This document shows, piece by piece, positions 52,900 to 64,000 of a stretch of 64,000 nt of DNA. The notes under the pieces were generated by a model. That model did no database searches. It was given only the letters and a program-made list of their open reading frames with translations, and was not told where the DNA came from. Origin of the DNA: Trichobilharzia regenti (lineage: Eukaryota > Platyhelminthes > Trematoda > Strigeidida > Schistosomatidae). The stretch is from positions 8,601,517-8,665,516 of the forward strand of contig OX235263.1 in assembly GCA_944472135.2 (NCBI GenBank), written 5' to 3'. Every line of letters starts with the position of its first letter. Positions within the stretch are counted from its first letter, which is position 1. The translations under genes and the position numbers were made by a program.

Positions 52900-54005
52900 T
52901 GTGCCTAAGACTGGCTTATTGATTGGTTCCAACATAGAAGTTTGTACCGATGTGCAGCAGTTCGAGTCGACACCCTCCCTCCATGTAGCACACAGAGGAA
53001 GAGAGGAAAGTAAAAGGAAATGCAAAGTATAGACTGAAAACAGAAATATAAGGCAAAAGAGGAGTAACTACGAATAACAATATAGTTTTATTGGATATTA
53101 TAAGTTACAAGAAGTGGATGCATCTGGACCAGCCATCGAGAACGATTTTGAGGAATATCACCAATTGTCTCCATCCTACATTGGTTTTTACCATCCCAAG
53201 GACCCCAATCAAGAAGTCTACATCTTCCTACGTGGCTGGCTTAAACTGATTATTGTGGGTTTCATGACAGACGAAGCCATGTCAGTTGTGGTTTGACCAT
53301 CAATGGTTCTTTTCCAACTTGACCAATCCTTCGTCAGTGAACATTGCCCACAGTCAACAAAGATGATGCCTATGCATGCATGTTTAACACATGTCCTAAC
53401 CATCTCAGTCAGTGTAACTTCACAGCCTCATCGACTGATTTCTCCTCTCTGCTACCTAGCACTCGACCAATGCATAACCTCACTATTGCTCACCCTATTA
53501 TACCAACTAACACAGGAGATAGAACGCAGGCACCTTTGATCAAAGACAACCAGCTAGCCTGCTTCTTAATGTATTCTACTCTAAAAGTCTATGTCCCACT
53601 CACAGCCATAAAAGGAGAATGGAGCGGACTGCTGAGCCCTTTGGTCGATAGACAGTCGGATATCACGTCTACCGAGCAAGAGGCGGCGTAAACTGGTATA
53701 TGCAAAACTAGCCTTCTGTATCCGTGTTGAGATTTCGTCAGTGATCAACCCACCGGCGTTGGCTGATACAACCTCCCAAATAAGTGAAGTGAGTGGTTAA
53801 CACTCTCTATCGCTTCACTCCCTATTTCTTAACTAGGAGCGAGTCAATGTAGTCCAGTCATGTAGCAAGCATCATCTTACATATGGTGGGAGCGAATCGC
53901 ATGCCAAACATTCGTAGATTGCATCTCAAGATGTTCACAAGACTTTGCATTTCATCAGCGTTTCCACCTAGCAGGGAGGACTATATCATCTGCATATTCT
54001 AAGTC
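52900..54005 (-). mobile_element. RTE-B copy, broken
   Basis: The minus strand matches RTE-B from its 3' UTR (52925) to the YADD region (CTTAGAATATGCAGATGATA on minus at about 53980-54003). Many frameshifts. Confidence 0.6.
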
Positions 54006-54009
54006 TATA

Positions 54010-54660
54010 TTTGATGTAAACACATAAGCATGGTAATACATTACAGGCACTCCTATAAAATATATTGAACAAAAGGGAGAATAAATTCACCGTAAAAAAG
54101 AGACTCTTTGCTCAAGTACATGTTTTGTTTCCATGAGGATTATACATCATGAATTAAAAATGTTGCTGTCAAAGAAAATTTTTTATCAAAAAGATTTTTT
54201 GAAAGCTATCGAACTAACTTGTAGGGCGAAAGGAATATATATATATACATATATATCCTTTTTATTGATAAGTTCAGGAGAGATCAATCAATGCGTACTT
54301 AGAGCATTTTTAAAAAGTTTGTTCCAATTAGTGAGTAAATACATCATTAGCCAACACTTGACGTTTTGTTTATCTCACGTGACTCAAAAAACCATTTGCT
54401 AAGCTGCAAAATAAAGACGATTTCCTCATAAGGATCACAACGTTTTTTGTGGTAAACACTTCACATAAAATAAAAGTATCTTTTAATTTATCGAAAGCTG
54501 TACGTTAGCTAATGTACTGAGAATTGTAGAAACGGAAGTTTAAGGGATGGTATAAATAGAAGCAATAGTAGCGCTAACAACAACAACAGTAAGACAGCCA
54601 ACTTCCTGTTTAGTTTTTATAATACTCAAGAATTTGTTCTTACCACAACCAGTTGGATTA
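54010..54660. other. Unassigned AT-rich DNA
   Basis: TA repeats at 54237-54257. A frame at 54133-54402 is lysine/leucine rich and not recognised. Probably non-coding. Confidence 0.25.
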
Positions 54661-54667
54661 CATAATA

Positions 54668-55147
54668 ATTTTCAACTCCAGTGTGAAGTCAGTGCTACTA
54701 TACGGATCAGAGACTTGGCGCGTCATAAAGAGCATCTCAAACAAACTACAGACCTTCAATAACAGTTGTCTTCGCTCAATACTCAAGATCAGATGACCGG
54801 GCAGAAAAGATCAGCAACAGGGATCTCTGGCAATGAGCGAACTAACCCAGCAGGAACCCATTGTGAAACAAATAGGCAGGAAGAAATGGAGATGGATTGG
54901 CCATACGCTGAGGAAACCATCAAGTGACATTTTTAGACAAGCTGTCGCTCAAGTGGAACCCGAAAGGGAAGCGGGGAGTTGGTCGTCAGTGCAAGGGTGA
55001 CTTGGAGGAAGTGATGTGAAGAGGAGATGAAAGCATGTGGGAGACTTGGAGCGAGGTAAAAAATTTGGCAGAGAACCGATGGCAATGGAGACGGCCAGCT
55101 GAAGCCTTATGTTCCTCTAAGAATTAAAGGATATAATAATAATAATT
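54668..55147 (+). mobile_element. RTE-A 3' end
   Basis: TTTTCAACTCCAGTGTGAAG to GTTCCTCTAAGAATTAAAGG and an AATAAT tail; the C-terminal third of the protein with frameshifts. Confidence 0.65.
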
Positions 55148-55194
55148 ACAACTGGTTTAGGTTAGCTAGCCAGCCAGCCATGTAGGGAGGTGTA

Positions 55195-55550
55195 AACAAG
55201 GTGACTGGCTAGCTGGCTTGTTGTTGTCCTCGTGATGGTAAAAACCAATGAAGGCTGAAGAGAGTTAGTGATACGGCTCAAAATCGTTCTCATTGGTTAT
55301 CGGAGGTGCATTCACTCTTTGTGATTTATCATATCAAATAAAACACTATTGTTCTTCTACCATATTACTACTATTCTTTTTCCCTCACTCACACACTTCT
55401 GTTTATTATCTCTCTCTCTCTTTCGCTTTTGAATCTGTCTTTACTCTCTTCGCTTGCTTTGTGTGCTACATGAAGGGAGAGTGTGGCAACTCGAACTGCT
55501 TCACATTTGTACAAAGTAGTTCTACGTTGAAACCAGCCAGTCAGTAAGTC
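55195..55550 (+). mobile_element. RTE-B 3' end, plus orientation
   Basis: ATGGTAAAAACCAATGAAGG, CGGCTCAAAATCGTTCTCAT and the 3' UTR (CTACATGAAGGGAGAGTGTG) match the reverse of 24485-24760. Confidence 0.6.
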
Positions 55551-55559
55551 ATTCCGTGG

Positions 55560-55800
55560 AGTATATCAGATTTCCGATCTGATTTCAGAGTAATGGATGT
55601 CTGACTTGCTTATCCGATTGTGGGTTTTTTTTGACACCTTCATTCATGCCAAGTGCCTGTAGCTGAATTCTGTGCCCTGGATAAGTGAAGGAATTAACCT
55701 CTTATATTATTTCTACTCTTGTTATTGATCATTGGGGCGTCCTCATCAACTTTTTCTTCTCTATGGTTACTTGAAGTCCTGTCTTTGATGTGACGGTTTT
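55560..55800 (-). mobile_element. RTE-A2 scrap
   Basis: GATAAGTGAAGGAATTAACC and similar words are the minus-strand thumb region of RTE-A2. Decayed. 55801-56030 is not recognised. Confidence 0.35.
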
Positions 55801-56034
55801 ATAGGTATTCTACCAGTATTCTACATGACACTATTCAACGGAGGGTCATTTCTTTCAAGGAACTCAACCTCAGTTTCTATTATTTATGAAGATGCTCCGA
55901 ATCGAAAACTAATAAGTATGATTGTCGACTTTAACTCCAAATTACAAGGACTCGTAATAAGAAAATATGTATTCTTCAGCAGTTAAATTCAATGTATTAT
56001 ACAGAGTCCATAAACAAATAATTTACATATAATG

Positions 56035-56630
56035 TATTACGAGTTGATCACGGATTGATATCAGTTAGAGATCCATTGAAAACCAGGGAGTACTGGACAG
56101 CTGCTGTTTCATCCTAGTTTGGGAATCATCGGCAGTACGCACCCACTGGGTTTCGAACCCAGGACCTTCCGGTTACAAGGCACCATTCAGCCACTGGGAC
56201 CCGATTCAATGGCTCGTGAATTCTAACTTCTACCAATTCGTGATTTAGCGCAACCCCAACCATGCTCGCTAATGACTTGCTACAGGTTGGAGTTTCCTGA
56301 GTTCTAGTGAGAAGTCGTGACCAGTGAGGTCCAATTAGATGTCACGTGTGTGGATGGATGTCCCACCAACGACAATGGTTGGGGTCGCGCTAAATCACGA
56401 ATTGGTAGAAGTTAGAATTCACGAGCCATTGAATCGGGTCCCAGTGGCTGAATGGTGCCTTGTAACCGGAAGGTCCTGGGTTCGAAACCCAGTGGGTGCG
56501 TACTGCCGATGATTCCCAAACTAGGCTGACGAAACAGCTGTCCAGTACTCCCTGGTTTTCAATGGTTCTCTAACTGATATCAATCCGTGATCAACTCGTA
56601 AAACATAACTAATCTTTACAAACCAAAACT
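56035..56630. repeat. SINE-H2 inverted pair, well preserved
   Basis: A minus-strand unit (56035-56290) and a full plus-strand unit (56265-56630). Arms of about 220 bp match (B box GGTTCGAAACCC both ways; CCGATGATTCCCAAACTAGG). The plus unit shows the H2 head GCTCGCTAATGACTTGCTAC and tail ACAAACCAAAACTATAGAAA. The hammerhead core CCGATGA is broken in both. Confidence 0.65.
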
Positions 56631-56644
56631 ATAGAAATATAGTG

Positions 56645-56770
56645 TATTGTACTTTTATTCGTATTCTTTCCTCTTCTTCCAACTTGTACACGAGTGAACC
56701 ATTCACACCTTCGAGTTGCCTGCCAGTGGCGATTAAGGCCAATGAAACAACGTTCGATGTTCACGTTCAT
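56645..56770 (-). repeat. Dispersed repeat next to SINE-H2 (second copy)
   Basis: The minus strand contains ACAAGTTGGAAGAAGAGGAA and GGCAACTCGAAGGTGTGAA, matching 8085-8245. It again directly follows a SINE-H2 tail. Confidence 0.45.
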
Positions 56771-56889
56771 TTATACGAGATTTAACAAACAGCAACAAAA
56801 ACATCACTAACGATAGGATTGAAGCCATTTGAAACACATTTTTCTGCTAACGAACTTCTTGAAGTTCAGATTGTGAATATGTCTGAATG

Positions 56890-57818
56890 ATAGTATTTCA
56901 CAGGCATCCAATTCAAATTCTGCTGATGTCTGGATTTTCATTTCACATTTTACATCAACTGAAGACTTACAGGCGAAAACCGACCGACAAACTGGTTGAA
57001 GAAGCAGTCGGCGAAGACAAAACTCCGGGTGAACATAGACAAGACGGAGGTGATGATAATAACCAACCAACAACAACAACAACAGTACCAGTAACATCCA
57101 GCGCGAATCACCGTCAACGCGAGGGACTTGAAAGAGGTCACTTCATTCACTTATCTAGCATTGAGCATTGTCTCAAATACGGGTGGTCGGAACAGGCGAG
57201 GATTTCAAATCGATCGAGAATCGGGAAGGCCAGAAACACGCTCGTCAACCTAAAACCAATCTGGAAATCTTCGTCATTCATCATCAACAACAAAGTTCGG
57301 TCGGATTTTCATTACAAACGTCAAGTCAGTCAGTTCTTCTACACGGATCTGATCAGAAACTTGGCGGGGGGTCACAAAGAATATTTCCAACAGCCTGTTG
57401 CAGACCTTCATCAACCAACAACTGTCTTCGCTGGATCTATACTGAAGATCAATCAGATGGCCAGGCCGGAAAGAATCACCAACTATGGGGAACTATGGGC
57501 ACTAAAAAACAAAACAAGAACCAATCGCCTAACAAATATTCAAGATATAGTGGATGGACACTCGCTGAGGAGGCAGCTGGGTGACATCACGCGCACATCA
57601 GTCTATTGCTCGAGTGGAACCAGACCAAAAGGGAGGCGGCGAGTGGAACGTTAGTGCGAAGGTGACATGGAGGAGATCGTGTGAAGATGAGTTGAAACAG
57701 AATGTACGGACTAACATGGATGGAGGTGAAAAGTACAGCAGAAGACAGAATTGGCAAGTGGAGACGTGCAGTTGAAGCCCTATGTTCCACTGGGAACCCA
57801 AGGGAACAATAATAATAG
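56890..57818 (+). mobile_element. RTE-A2 3' part
   Basis: Plus frames give GEHRQDGGDDN, ISNRSRIGKARNTLVNLKPI, AGGHKEYFQQPVADLHQPTT, ARPERITNYGELWAL and VTWRRSCEDE; the end is CCTATGTTCCACTGGGAACC, CAAGGGAACAATAATAAT. Frameshifted. Confidence 0.65.
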
Positions 57819-57934
57819 TGTGCACAGTGATAGCGAGCCACCTAGTAGCATGATGGCCACATTACAAACCTGACTGATACAATTCAGTCTGAACCAAACA
57901 CCAAGGTGTAGACTCATTAGACTAGTTAATAGTG

Positions 57935-58068
57935 TCAAATCAAAGAAGTTTGAATTCATAGGGTAGCCATTGCTTCAGGTCTTGGTGGTTGAATGGTCTA
58001 ACAGTTCTCCTTGTAATCAGAAGGTCTTGGGTTCAAATCTCCAGTGAGTACGTACTGACTACTGATTA
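57935..58068 (+). repeat. SINE-H fragment (tRNA-like part)
   Basis: GTGGTTGAATGGTCTAACAG, CCTTGTAATCAGAAGGTCTT and GGGTTCAAATC; cut at the start of the hammerhead by the next element. Confidence 0.45.
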
Positions 58069-58079
58069 CTATTAAAAAG

Positions 58080-59100
58080 GTTTCATTTAGTTGCTAAAGG
58101 AACATAAGGCTTCAGCTACACGTCTCTATTGCATTCACTTCCCTGCCAACATTTCGACCTAGCTCCATGTCTGACCACATGATTTCATCTCCTCTTCACA
58201 TCACTTCCTCCTCCATGTCACCCCACCCTCACACTAACCAACAACTGGTTGCCTCCCTTTTGGGCTTCACACAAGCAGTGGCCTATCGTATGATGTCACT
58301 TGATGGTTTCCCATACTATGGTCAGCCGATCCACATCCATTCCTTTCTTCAGATTTGTTTCACAATTGGTTCCTGCTGGGTTGGTTCATCCATTACCAGA
58401 TATCCCTCACTACTGCTGATCTTTTCTGGCCGGCCATCTGATCTTTAGAAAATTACTGAGCAAAGACAGCTGGTGATGGAAGTTTGTAGTCTGTGCAAAG
58501 TAGCCTTCATGACATGGCGAGGCGCCAAGTCTCTGATCCATACAGTAAGTAGCACTGACTTCACATTGGAGTTGAAATTTCGAATCTTATTTTCATTTTC
58601 ATACTGAGTGCTGTTGATCTCCTCCACACAGATTTAAGAGTAATGAAAGCTTTCCTTGCTATTCTGATCCTCGCTTTGATGATGTCCTCATCAGTTCCGT
58701 CAGCCTGTAGTTGAAACGATGCTTCCCAGGTGGGTAGGTAGGTAGTAAGGTGAAGGAGGTTGCTACTTTCAGATTCCTCCCATTTATGCTGGCTGATTGT
58801 TGTCTGTTCTTGTTTAAGCTATCGCCGCTGAGGTTGCTGTTGGCCAGGAATCTTCATCACCTATATTTTCTATGCTCCTTCTGCCAACTTGTTGCTTTAT
58901 ACTTACATATCTTCCACTTTGTTGGAATTCAGACATATTTATGTCATTGGCAAAATCCAGATCCTCTAAATTTTTTTTGTGTGGGTCCATATTATGCCTA
59001 TTTCTTCGCTTCCCTCTCTCGCTGTCGTAATATCCAGTCTGTCACAATCAGGAAAATAATTGGAGATAGTAGATAGACAGCCTTGTACTGCCAACTGCCG
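58080..59100 (-). mobile_element. RTE-A copy, broken
   Basis: The plus strand shows the reversed 3' end (TTGCTAAAGGAACATAAGGC) and, up to 59090, reversed thumb and palm words (GATTCCTCCCATTTATGCTG, CATTGGCAAAATCCAGATCC). Frameshifted. Confidence 0.6.
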
Positions 59101-59550
59101 GATATCAACTCGTAATAAACACATGTAACCACTTCAAAGATTCTTTGGCGCATATAAACCCGAACTATCAATAATATTTTATTTTATTCACTTTCTACAA
59201 TTATAGACTAACAGATGTTTATTCCCCTCAAGGCTAAACACATTTCTTTAAAATACTGATAATCTCTTTATGGATCATTAGGGAAACAGAGAAAACAAAC
59301 AAATTAGGTCACAAGAAAATCAGAAAAATAAACTGAAAAATATTTTATTTTTCTTATCATTGACATAAACAATATTTCATTTTACGCAGATAGATGAGAT
59401 CATGTGATGATGAGGAACAGATTTTAGACACAATTCAAATAAGATATCTAGTTGTTTGCATTGTGATTACACTTAAAGGATAGAACGATAAAGTCAACAA
59501 GAAAGAAGAAGGCAGCGTTTTCTGCATACATACACAGTCGAATACTCTTT
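59101..59550. other. Unassigned AT-rich DNA
   Basis: No gene or repeat recognised. Confidence 0.3.
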
Positions 59551-59554
59551 TTTC

Positions 59555-59955
59555 AAATGTTGGTGTGTAGGGATTTAGTTGGTTACAGGATTACATCATG
59601 AGCTGATATTAGTTAGAGAACCATTGAAAAACCTGGGAATACTGGACAGCTGTTTCGTCCTAGTTTGGGACTCTTCATCAGTACGTACCCACCACTTTAA
59701 GGCGAGCTCGTATACCGTTAAGCCACCGGGACCCGATCCAGTCGCCTACGAATTCTAACTTCTGCCAAATCACGACATAGCGCAACCCCTAGTCAATATC
59801 TTCTGTGGCGAGTATTTGTCCTCACACCCGACCTGCTGCACCTTACTGGTCACGATTTCTCACTAGAACCCCAGGTTACTACTACCTACCTGAATAGGGC
59901 AAGTCGCTAGTGACTAACTAATGTTAGCTCGTGATGAAATCCTGTAACCTTTTTT
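59555..59955 (-). repeat. SINE-H, B-box-deleted chimeric variant
   Basis: The reverse of 38440-38840: same missing B box (CCACTTTAAGGCGAGCTCG), same head-to-reversed-tail join (AGTGACTAACTAATGTTAGC), same core change ATGAAGA. Confidence 0.65.
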
Positions 59956-60034
59956 TTCTAGGATTTTTTTCATAGTTGTCATTTATTTTATCTTGTCAAC
60001 GCTAATGCCAACGCTAACAAATGGAATCCCTGTT

Positions 60035-60230
60035 AACTAACACATGAAAGCTTACCCTTTTCTGACAAGTGACAGATTACAAGACGTTGGTGCCTAATGT
60101 TCTAGTGAGACGTCTAGACCAATGAGGGTGCACCAAGCTGAGTGTGAAGACAAATAATTACCAGACAGACTTGTTGGTGGTAGTACAGTTGAAAATCTTG
60201 TGACCTGAAGGTCCTGTATTAGATATATAT
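60035..60230 (+). repeat. SINE-H remnant
   Basis: GTTCTAGTGAGACGTCTAGACC, GTGTGAAGACAAATAAT and TGTGACCTGAAGGTCCTG are eroded SINE-H words. No hammerhead remains. Confidence 0.35.
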
Positions 60231-60244
60231 GTTTTGGAGAAGAT

Positions 60245-60905
60245 TAACATAACATTACCTTTATTCCAAATCAGTACTTGTGATACAGAATGGAATTCTC
60301 AGCATTTTACTACAATATTGCATCCAGTTTTTACATCAACAATAAATAAAGTTCTACATAGATTAAAGTTATCTCAACAACATATTAATATGCCGGTAGC
60401 AAAGCCAAAAATAAAGTGTTTGAAGGTGTTAGAAAAGTAGATACTACTGGCATATTTACTGGCGTAAGCGATAGCAAAATGGTCGAGATATACAGAGTGT
60501 GAAAGAACGAACAAGAATGTTTTAAGTAGAGTTTGCAAGGAAGAGAGAAACAAAACAGCACATAACAAAAATAAATACAGAATGAAGAGCGAGAAAACGT
60601 TGTACCTATAAATGATGTGACTTGTAAAGACGAGATCCATTTGTTGTACTGACTATTTAATAAGTTAAAGGTTTCATGCCTGATGCATTCTTTATCGCAC
60701 AGAACACGGGCTAGGTAGGGTATGGATGAGTTTTTGTACTTACTAGTGCGGGCATATAGTTTCCTATATAGGCTTCTTCTTTTCCCTGAAGAGATACATG
60801 GGGAGAGTTGTGAATGTAGAGGGTGTTGTGAGTCAGATAAAATGGATTTCGCCCATTTTTCCCATGAGTCCATGCAAAATGTAGATATTTTGGTAGCAGG
60901 CCCAA
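60245..60905 (-). mobile_element. Jockey/CR1-like 3' end (second copy)
   Basis: The minus frame 60711-60873 has WEKWAKSILSDSQHPLHSQL and a C-terminal KLYARTSKYKNSSIPYLARV; the 3' UTR matches 28010-28500. 5' truncated. Confidence 0.6.
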
Positions 60906-60924
60906 AAATTCGAACAGGCCGCCA

Positions 60925-61800
60925 AGGTCAAAGTCGATTTTGATCAGGTGATGATAATTTTGATGAAGTTGTGTTCTCTCTTAGCTGAACAGTTTGCTAG
61001 CAATGCCTTCTTTGCCTTAATAGGCGACATCCTCAGTGCATACTTTAATTCAATGAAGTGAGCTTTTGGATTTCTCCATAAGTTTATAAGTCATCCCTCC
61101 TATAGAAAACTTTGGATGTGATTGATTGTGATTGTTTCCTTGACCTGAAGTCTGACCCTTCGTGTGTGAGATTTTTCTCTTATGGATTGGTAAATTTTGG
61201 TCGATGTCAGTGTGTCTGTTAACTGGCGATTCACCGGAATACCAGGCTTCTAAATATTCACTAGCATTCTTGGTGTTTCCTCTGTCTAATATTTGAGCGT
61301 TAATTGTCCCAGTCGAATTGATGTCCATGAATGTCTTTATACAGTGAGCGATATGAGGGAGTGGATGTCTTTTGACGGCTAGTTTACATGCATGGATACG
61401 AAGACTTAGGGGACGTCCACTTTGGCCAATGTTGTGTTTCTCTCGGTTGTTACAACTTATTTTGTTGATGATGTTGGCTTTATCTTCTTTTGCTGTTGAG
61501 TCTTTTGTCTGACGCAGAGCTGAGTGGAGTGATTTTGTTGGTTTGTGTGCGACGTCGATTCCTTAAGGTTTGTAGAGTATTGCAATGATTTTTGGGACGT
61601 TCTTTATGCATAGTAAGACGATTTTCTATGTGCTTTCTTTGAATACCTTTGATTTGGTAGATTACATTGAGTGGTAGATGTCTTTTGATAAATTTCTGTG
61701 GATATCCATTCTTTTGGAAGACTTTCACGAGATATCTTTCTTCCATTGTCCTTAAGATAGGAGTGCTGCAATGAGTTCTGTCTCTCTTAACTAATGTGTT
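60925..61800 (-). mobile_element. PLE-B: linker, GIY-YIG end and tail
   Basis: The minus strand has a linker VFQKNGYPQKFIKRHLPL (61690), the nuclease part KHNIGQSGRPLSLRIHACKL (across frames near 61380-61440) and GTINAQILDRGNTKNASEYL, EAWYSGESPVNRHTDIDQ (61200-61310), the conserved C-terminal piece of this PLE branch. The tail (60930-61140) identifies the palindromes at 12.0 and 51.2 kb as PLE-B. Frames are broken near 61440. Confidence 0.7.
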
Positions 61801-61859
61801 TAATCAAATCATTTTGTGTGTTATTGGGTTGTCGCTGTTGTAATTGAGTATTTAATCCT

Positions 61860-62690
61860 GTATTCAATGCAAAGTGATACGGCCGTGGGTGAATAGTGTT
61901 GAGGAGTTCCAAACTAAAGACAAAACATCTATTCAGTACTCTATGGTTTTTGAATGGTTCTTCAAAGCTTCAGTTGACTAGTTTGTATATTTTTATAAGC
62001 TGATGACGGATTGCTATCAATTAGAGAACCATTGAAAACCAGGGAGTACTGGACAGCTTCTGGTTCATCCTAGTTTGGGAATCATCGTCAGTACGCACAC
62101 ATCACCAGAGTTCGAAGCCAGGACCTTCCGGTTACAAGTCAAGCTCGTATACTATTCAGCCAATGGGACCCGATTCAATGGTTCATGAATTCTAACTTCT
62201 ACCCATTCGTGATTTCGCGCGACCCCAACTATTGTCGTTGGCGAAACATCCTTTAACACACGTGACATCTAATTGGACCTCACTGATCACGACTTCTCAC
62301 TAGAACTAACCTCAGGAAACTCCATCCTGTAGCGAGTCACTAGCGAGCATCAGATTAATTTTCTATAGTTTGTTTTGTAATTGTTAATTATGTTTTTAAT
62401 AGTTAATCATGTATTGATACCGTTGCCTTAATAGGAAACATCCTCAACACATACTTCTATTCGTTGAAGTTAGCCAGTGCCTGAATGGTATACGAGCTTG
62501 ACTTGTAACCGGAAGGTCCTGGCTTCGAACTCTGGTGGTGTGTGCGTACTGACGATGATTCCCAAACTAGGATGAACCAGAAGCTGTCCAGTACTCCCTG
62601 GTTTTCAATGGTTCTCTAATTGAGAGCAATCCGTGGTCAACTTGTAAAACATAACTAACCCTTACAAACCAAACTGTAGTTTGTATATGT
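61860..62690. repeat. SINE-H2 cluster with inverted pair and PLE-B scrap
   Basis: A plus hammerhead/tail scrap (61890-61975), a minus unit (61990-62345), a second minus tail (62346-62412, tandem junction), a PLE-B tail piece (62413-62470, GCCTTAATAGGAAACATCCT) and a plus unit from the tRNA-like part (62473-62690). The hammerheads read GACGATGATTCC and AACCAG, with the GAAA box changed to GAAC. Confidence 0.55.
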
Positions 62691-63039
62691 TCAATATTCA
62701 ATTTTCCAAGAGTTCAGGAACTCAGATATACCTACTGCCATCTGACATTTTTCATGTTTATTGACCTAGTGGTAATATTTGACTTTATCGATCAACGTGT
62801 CCTATAAAAGTGTATATCTGTGTAGGAAATTCCATTAAAATTTATTATGGTAATCAAGACTGTAAACTGGAAATTATGCAGCCAATATTTGATATTATGA
62901 GACAGAGAGAGGGTTCTCATCGCAAGTAGGGTTAGTCAATCAGTGGTACTAGCTATGAATTCCTGATTTCATCATCCTTACTTTATCTTATTATTATGAA
63001 GAGAAGTGTGTATAGAAAAAGCACATTTGCAGGGTAATG
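62691..63039. other. Unassigned
   Basis: AT-rich. It may be old PLE linker upstream of the next element; nothing recognised. Confidence 0.25.
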
Positions 63040-64000
63040 CACAAACACTTCCTATAGTTACGTGCCCATTAAATATAAAAGAAATTTTGTTAAATGCCTT
63101 ACGAGCACAGCGAGAAAGATATGAAAGATACGAATGATCACCAATAAAAAGAATTTGAATATATTTATGATTTTATTGACAGAGACGGGATATCCGTCTA
63201 GTTTTATTAAGATACATAAGACAGCATTGGAGAGAAAACCTGAGATAATGACTGCACCACGTAAAAAACCTCTTTTTTTATTAAGTTTCAAACGTAATGT
63301 TGACTTGTCAAGTGAGATTTTATTCTACAGACTTTGCATGGAGTATACCAAAGAAAGTTTTATGCAGTAAACCAACGAATGATTGGGCCTCAAATGAAGG
63401 ATAAACTAGATAGTTTTCCCACATTCATGTGCAGTTATCAATTCTCCTCACTTATTTGAAGATAGCAAAAATATTTTATTCAGACATCTATAAAATCACG
63501 AAATATACACATTGGGTCATAGGAGTTATTAGGAAGACAGTTGCAGTTTGACTGCAGCTGCGGAGGCAGCTACATCGGGCGTACAATTAGGCAGGTTCAT
63601 CATCGTATTTCCGAACATCATCCGGCATGGTTAAGCAAGGGACAAACAAGATGTATTCGTAGCTCTATTTTAGCCCACCTTGTAGATAGTGAGCACAAGG
63701 TTGACGTTAATACTGCATTCAAAATTATTTATCGTATTCCAACTAATCTTAATTTTGCTTCACGAGTTCATCTTCTACATACAGCTGAAGCAATAGGAAT
63801 CCACGTGAAGAAGCCAAACTTGTGTGTTCAGAAGAAATTTGTACAGCCACTTTCCTTACCTTGACCATCGTTACATGATTGTATAAGCCGGACTACTTCA
63901 TCCCTCTCCCCCTAAAATATTTTTCTTTTTAAAAACTATAATTGTCCAAATTATTTTATTTTTCTGACTACTTCATCTTTAATTACGTGTTATCCTAGTA
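63040..64000 (+). mobile_element. PLE-D: linker, GIY-YIG endonuclease and tail
   Basis: The plus frame 63134-63370 has TGYPSSFIKIHKTALERKPE and KKPLFLLSFKRNVDLSSEIL (post-RT linker). The frame 63541-63864 has QFDCSCGGSYIGRTIRQVHH, REHHPAWLSKGQ-like RISEHHPAWLSKGQTRCIRS, and the end AEAIGIHVKKPNLCVQKKFV. This is the most complete GIY-YIG domain in the window (SYIGRT motif, Arg and His downstream). A gap with stops separates the two frames. The tail runs out of the window. Confidence 0.75.

Noticed and set aside
1..64000. CRISPR arrays, bacterial operons, phage genes, rRNA
   Set aside because: Nothing of this kind; repeat spacing is irregular and the genome is clearly eukaryotic.

Overview
The window looks like a euchromatic but transposon-saturated stretch of a schistosome-like trematode genome. 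The evidence is an AT-rich background, Sm-alpha type tRNA-like repeats that carry the hammerhead motif known from schistosome satellites, Penelope-like elements (PLE), RTE-type non-LTR elements, a CsRn1/Boudicca-like gypsy remnant, and host genes cut into small exons by very long introns. Genus Schistosoma is the best guess; the species cannot be fixed from the sequence alone. There are no operons, phage, CRISPR arrays or bacterial genes.

Host genes. Only three exons can be supported. A plus-strand terminal exon (2263-2490) ends an unrecognised protein and has an unusually C-rich 3' flank. Two minus-strand exons (37208-37346 and 8768-9013) join in frame and encode the C-terminal galactose-binding part of a GH35 beta-galactosidase. 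Between them lies one intron of 28,194 bp. The two genes are tail-to-tail with about 6.3 kb between their stop codons. No further beta-galactosidase exon was found upstream, so 37347-64000 is probably more intron or 5' flank.

Mobile DNA. Family labels used here are local: PLE-A to PLE-E (RT plus GIY-YIG elements), RTE-A/A2 (tail of AAT repeats), RTE-B, a Jockey/CR1-like element, a gypsy element, LTR-1 (solo LTR-like), SINE-H and subfamily SINE-H2 (tRNA-like head plus hammerhead), Sm-alpha-like, SINE-R (tRNA-Gly-like head, RTE-A-like tail) and SINE-T. Layout: 1-1668 PLE; 2263-3900 host exon and 3' flank; 4086-8245 SINEs and PLE-D; 8768-9013 last beta-galactosidase exon; 9130-37117 intron packed with all families, including an intact 493-codon RTE-B reading frame (24661-26142); 37208-37346 beta-galactosidase exon; 37581-43815 PLE-D, SINE-H and two RTE-A copies in series, one with an intact 496-codon frame (40350-41840) and one carrying a 577-bp palindrome; 44187-64000 SINEs, broken RTE copies, PLE palindromes, a Jockey-like tail and PLE-D at the right edge.

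The recurring theme is inversion. PLE tails, hammerhead SINEs, RTE-A, the gypsy element and Sm-alpha all occur as head-to-head or inverted copies. One PLE palindrome is bounded by a perfect 13-bp target duplication, so it seems to have integrated as a unit. Small self-cleaving RNA motifs (hammerheads) sit in SINE-H, in Sm-alpha and, in a diverged form, in the 3' ends of PLE-A and PLE-C. All coordinates of repeat ends are read by eye and are approximate unless a target duplication or splice site is quoted.
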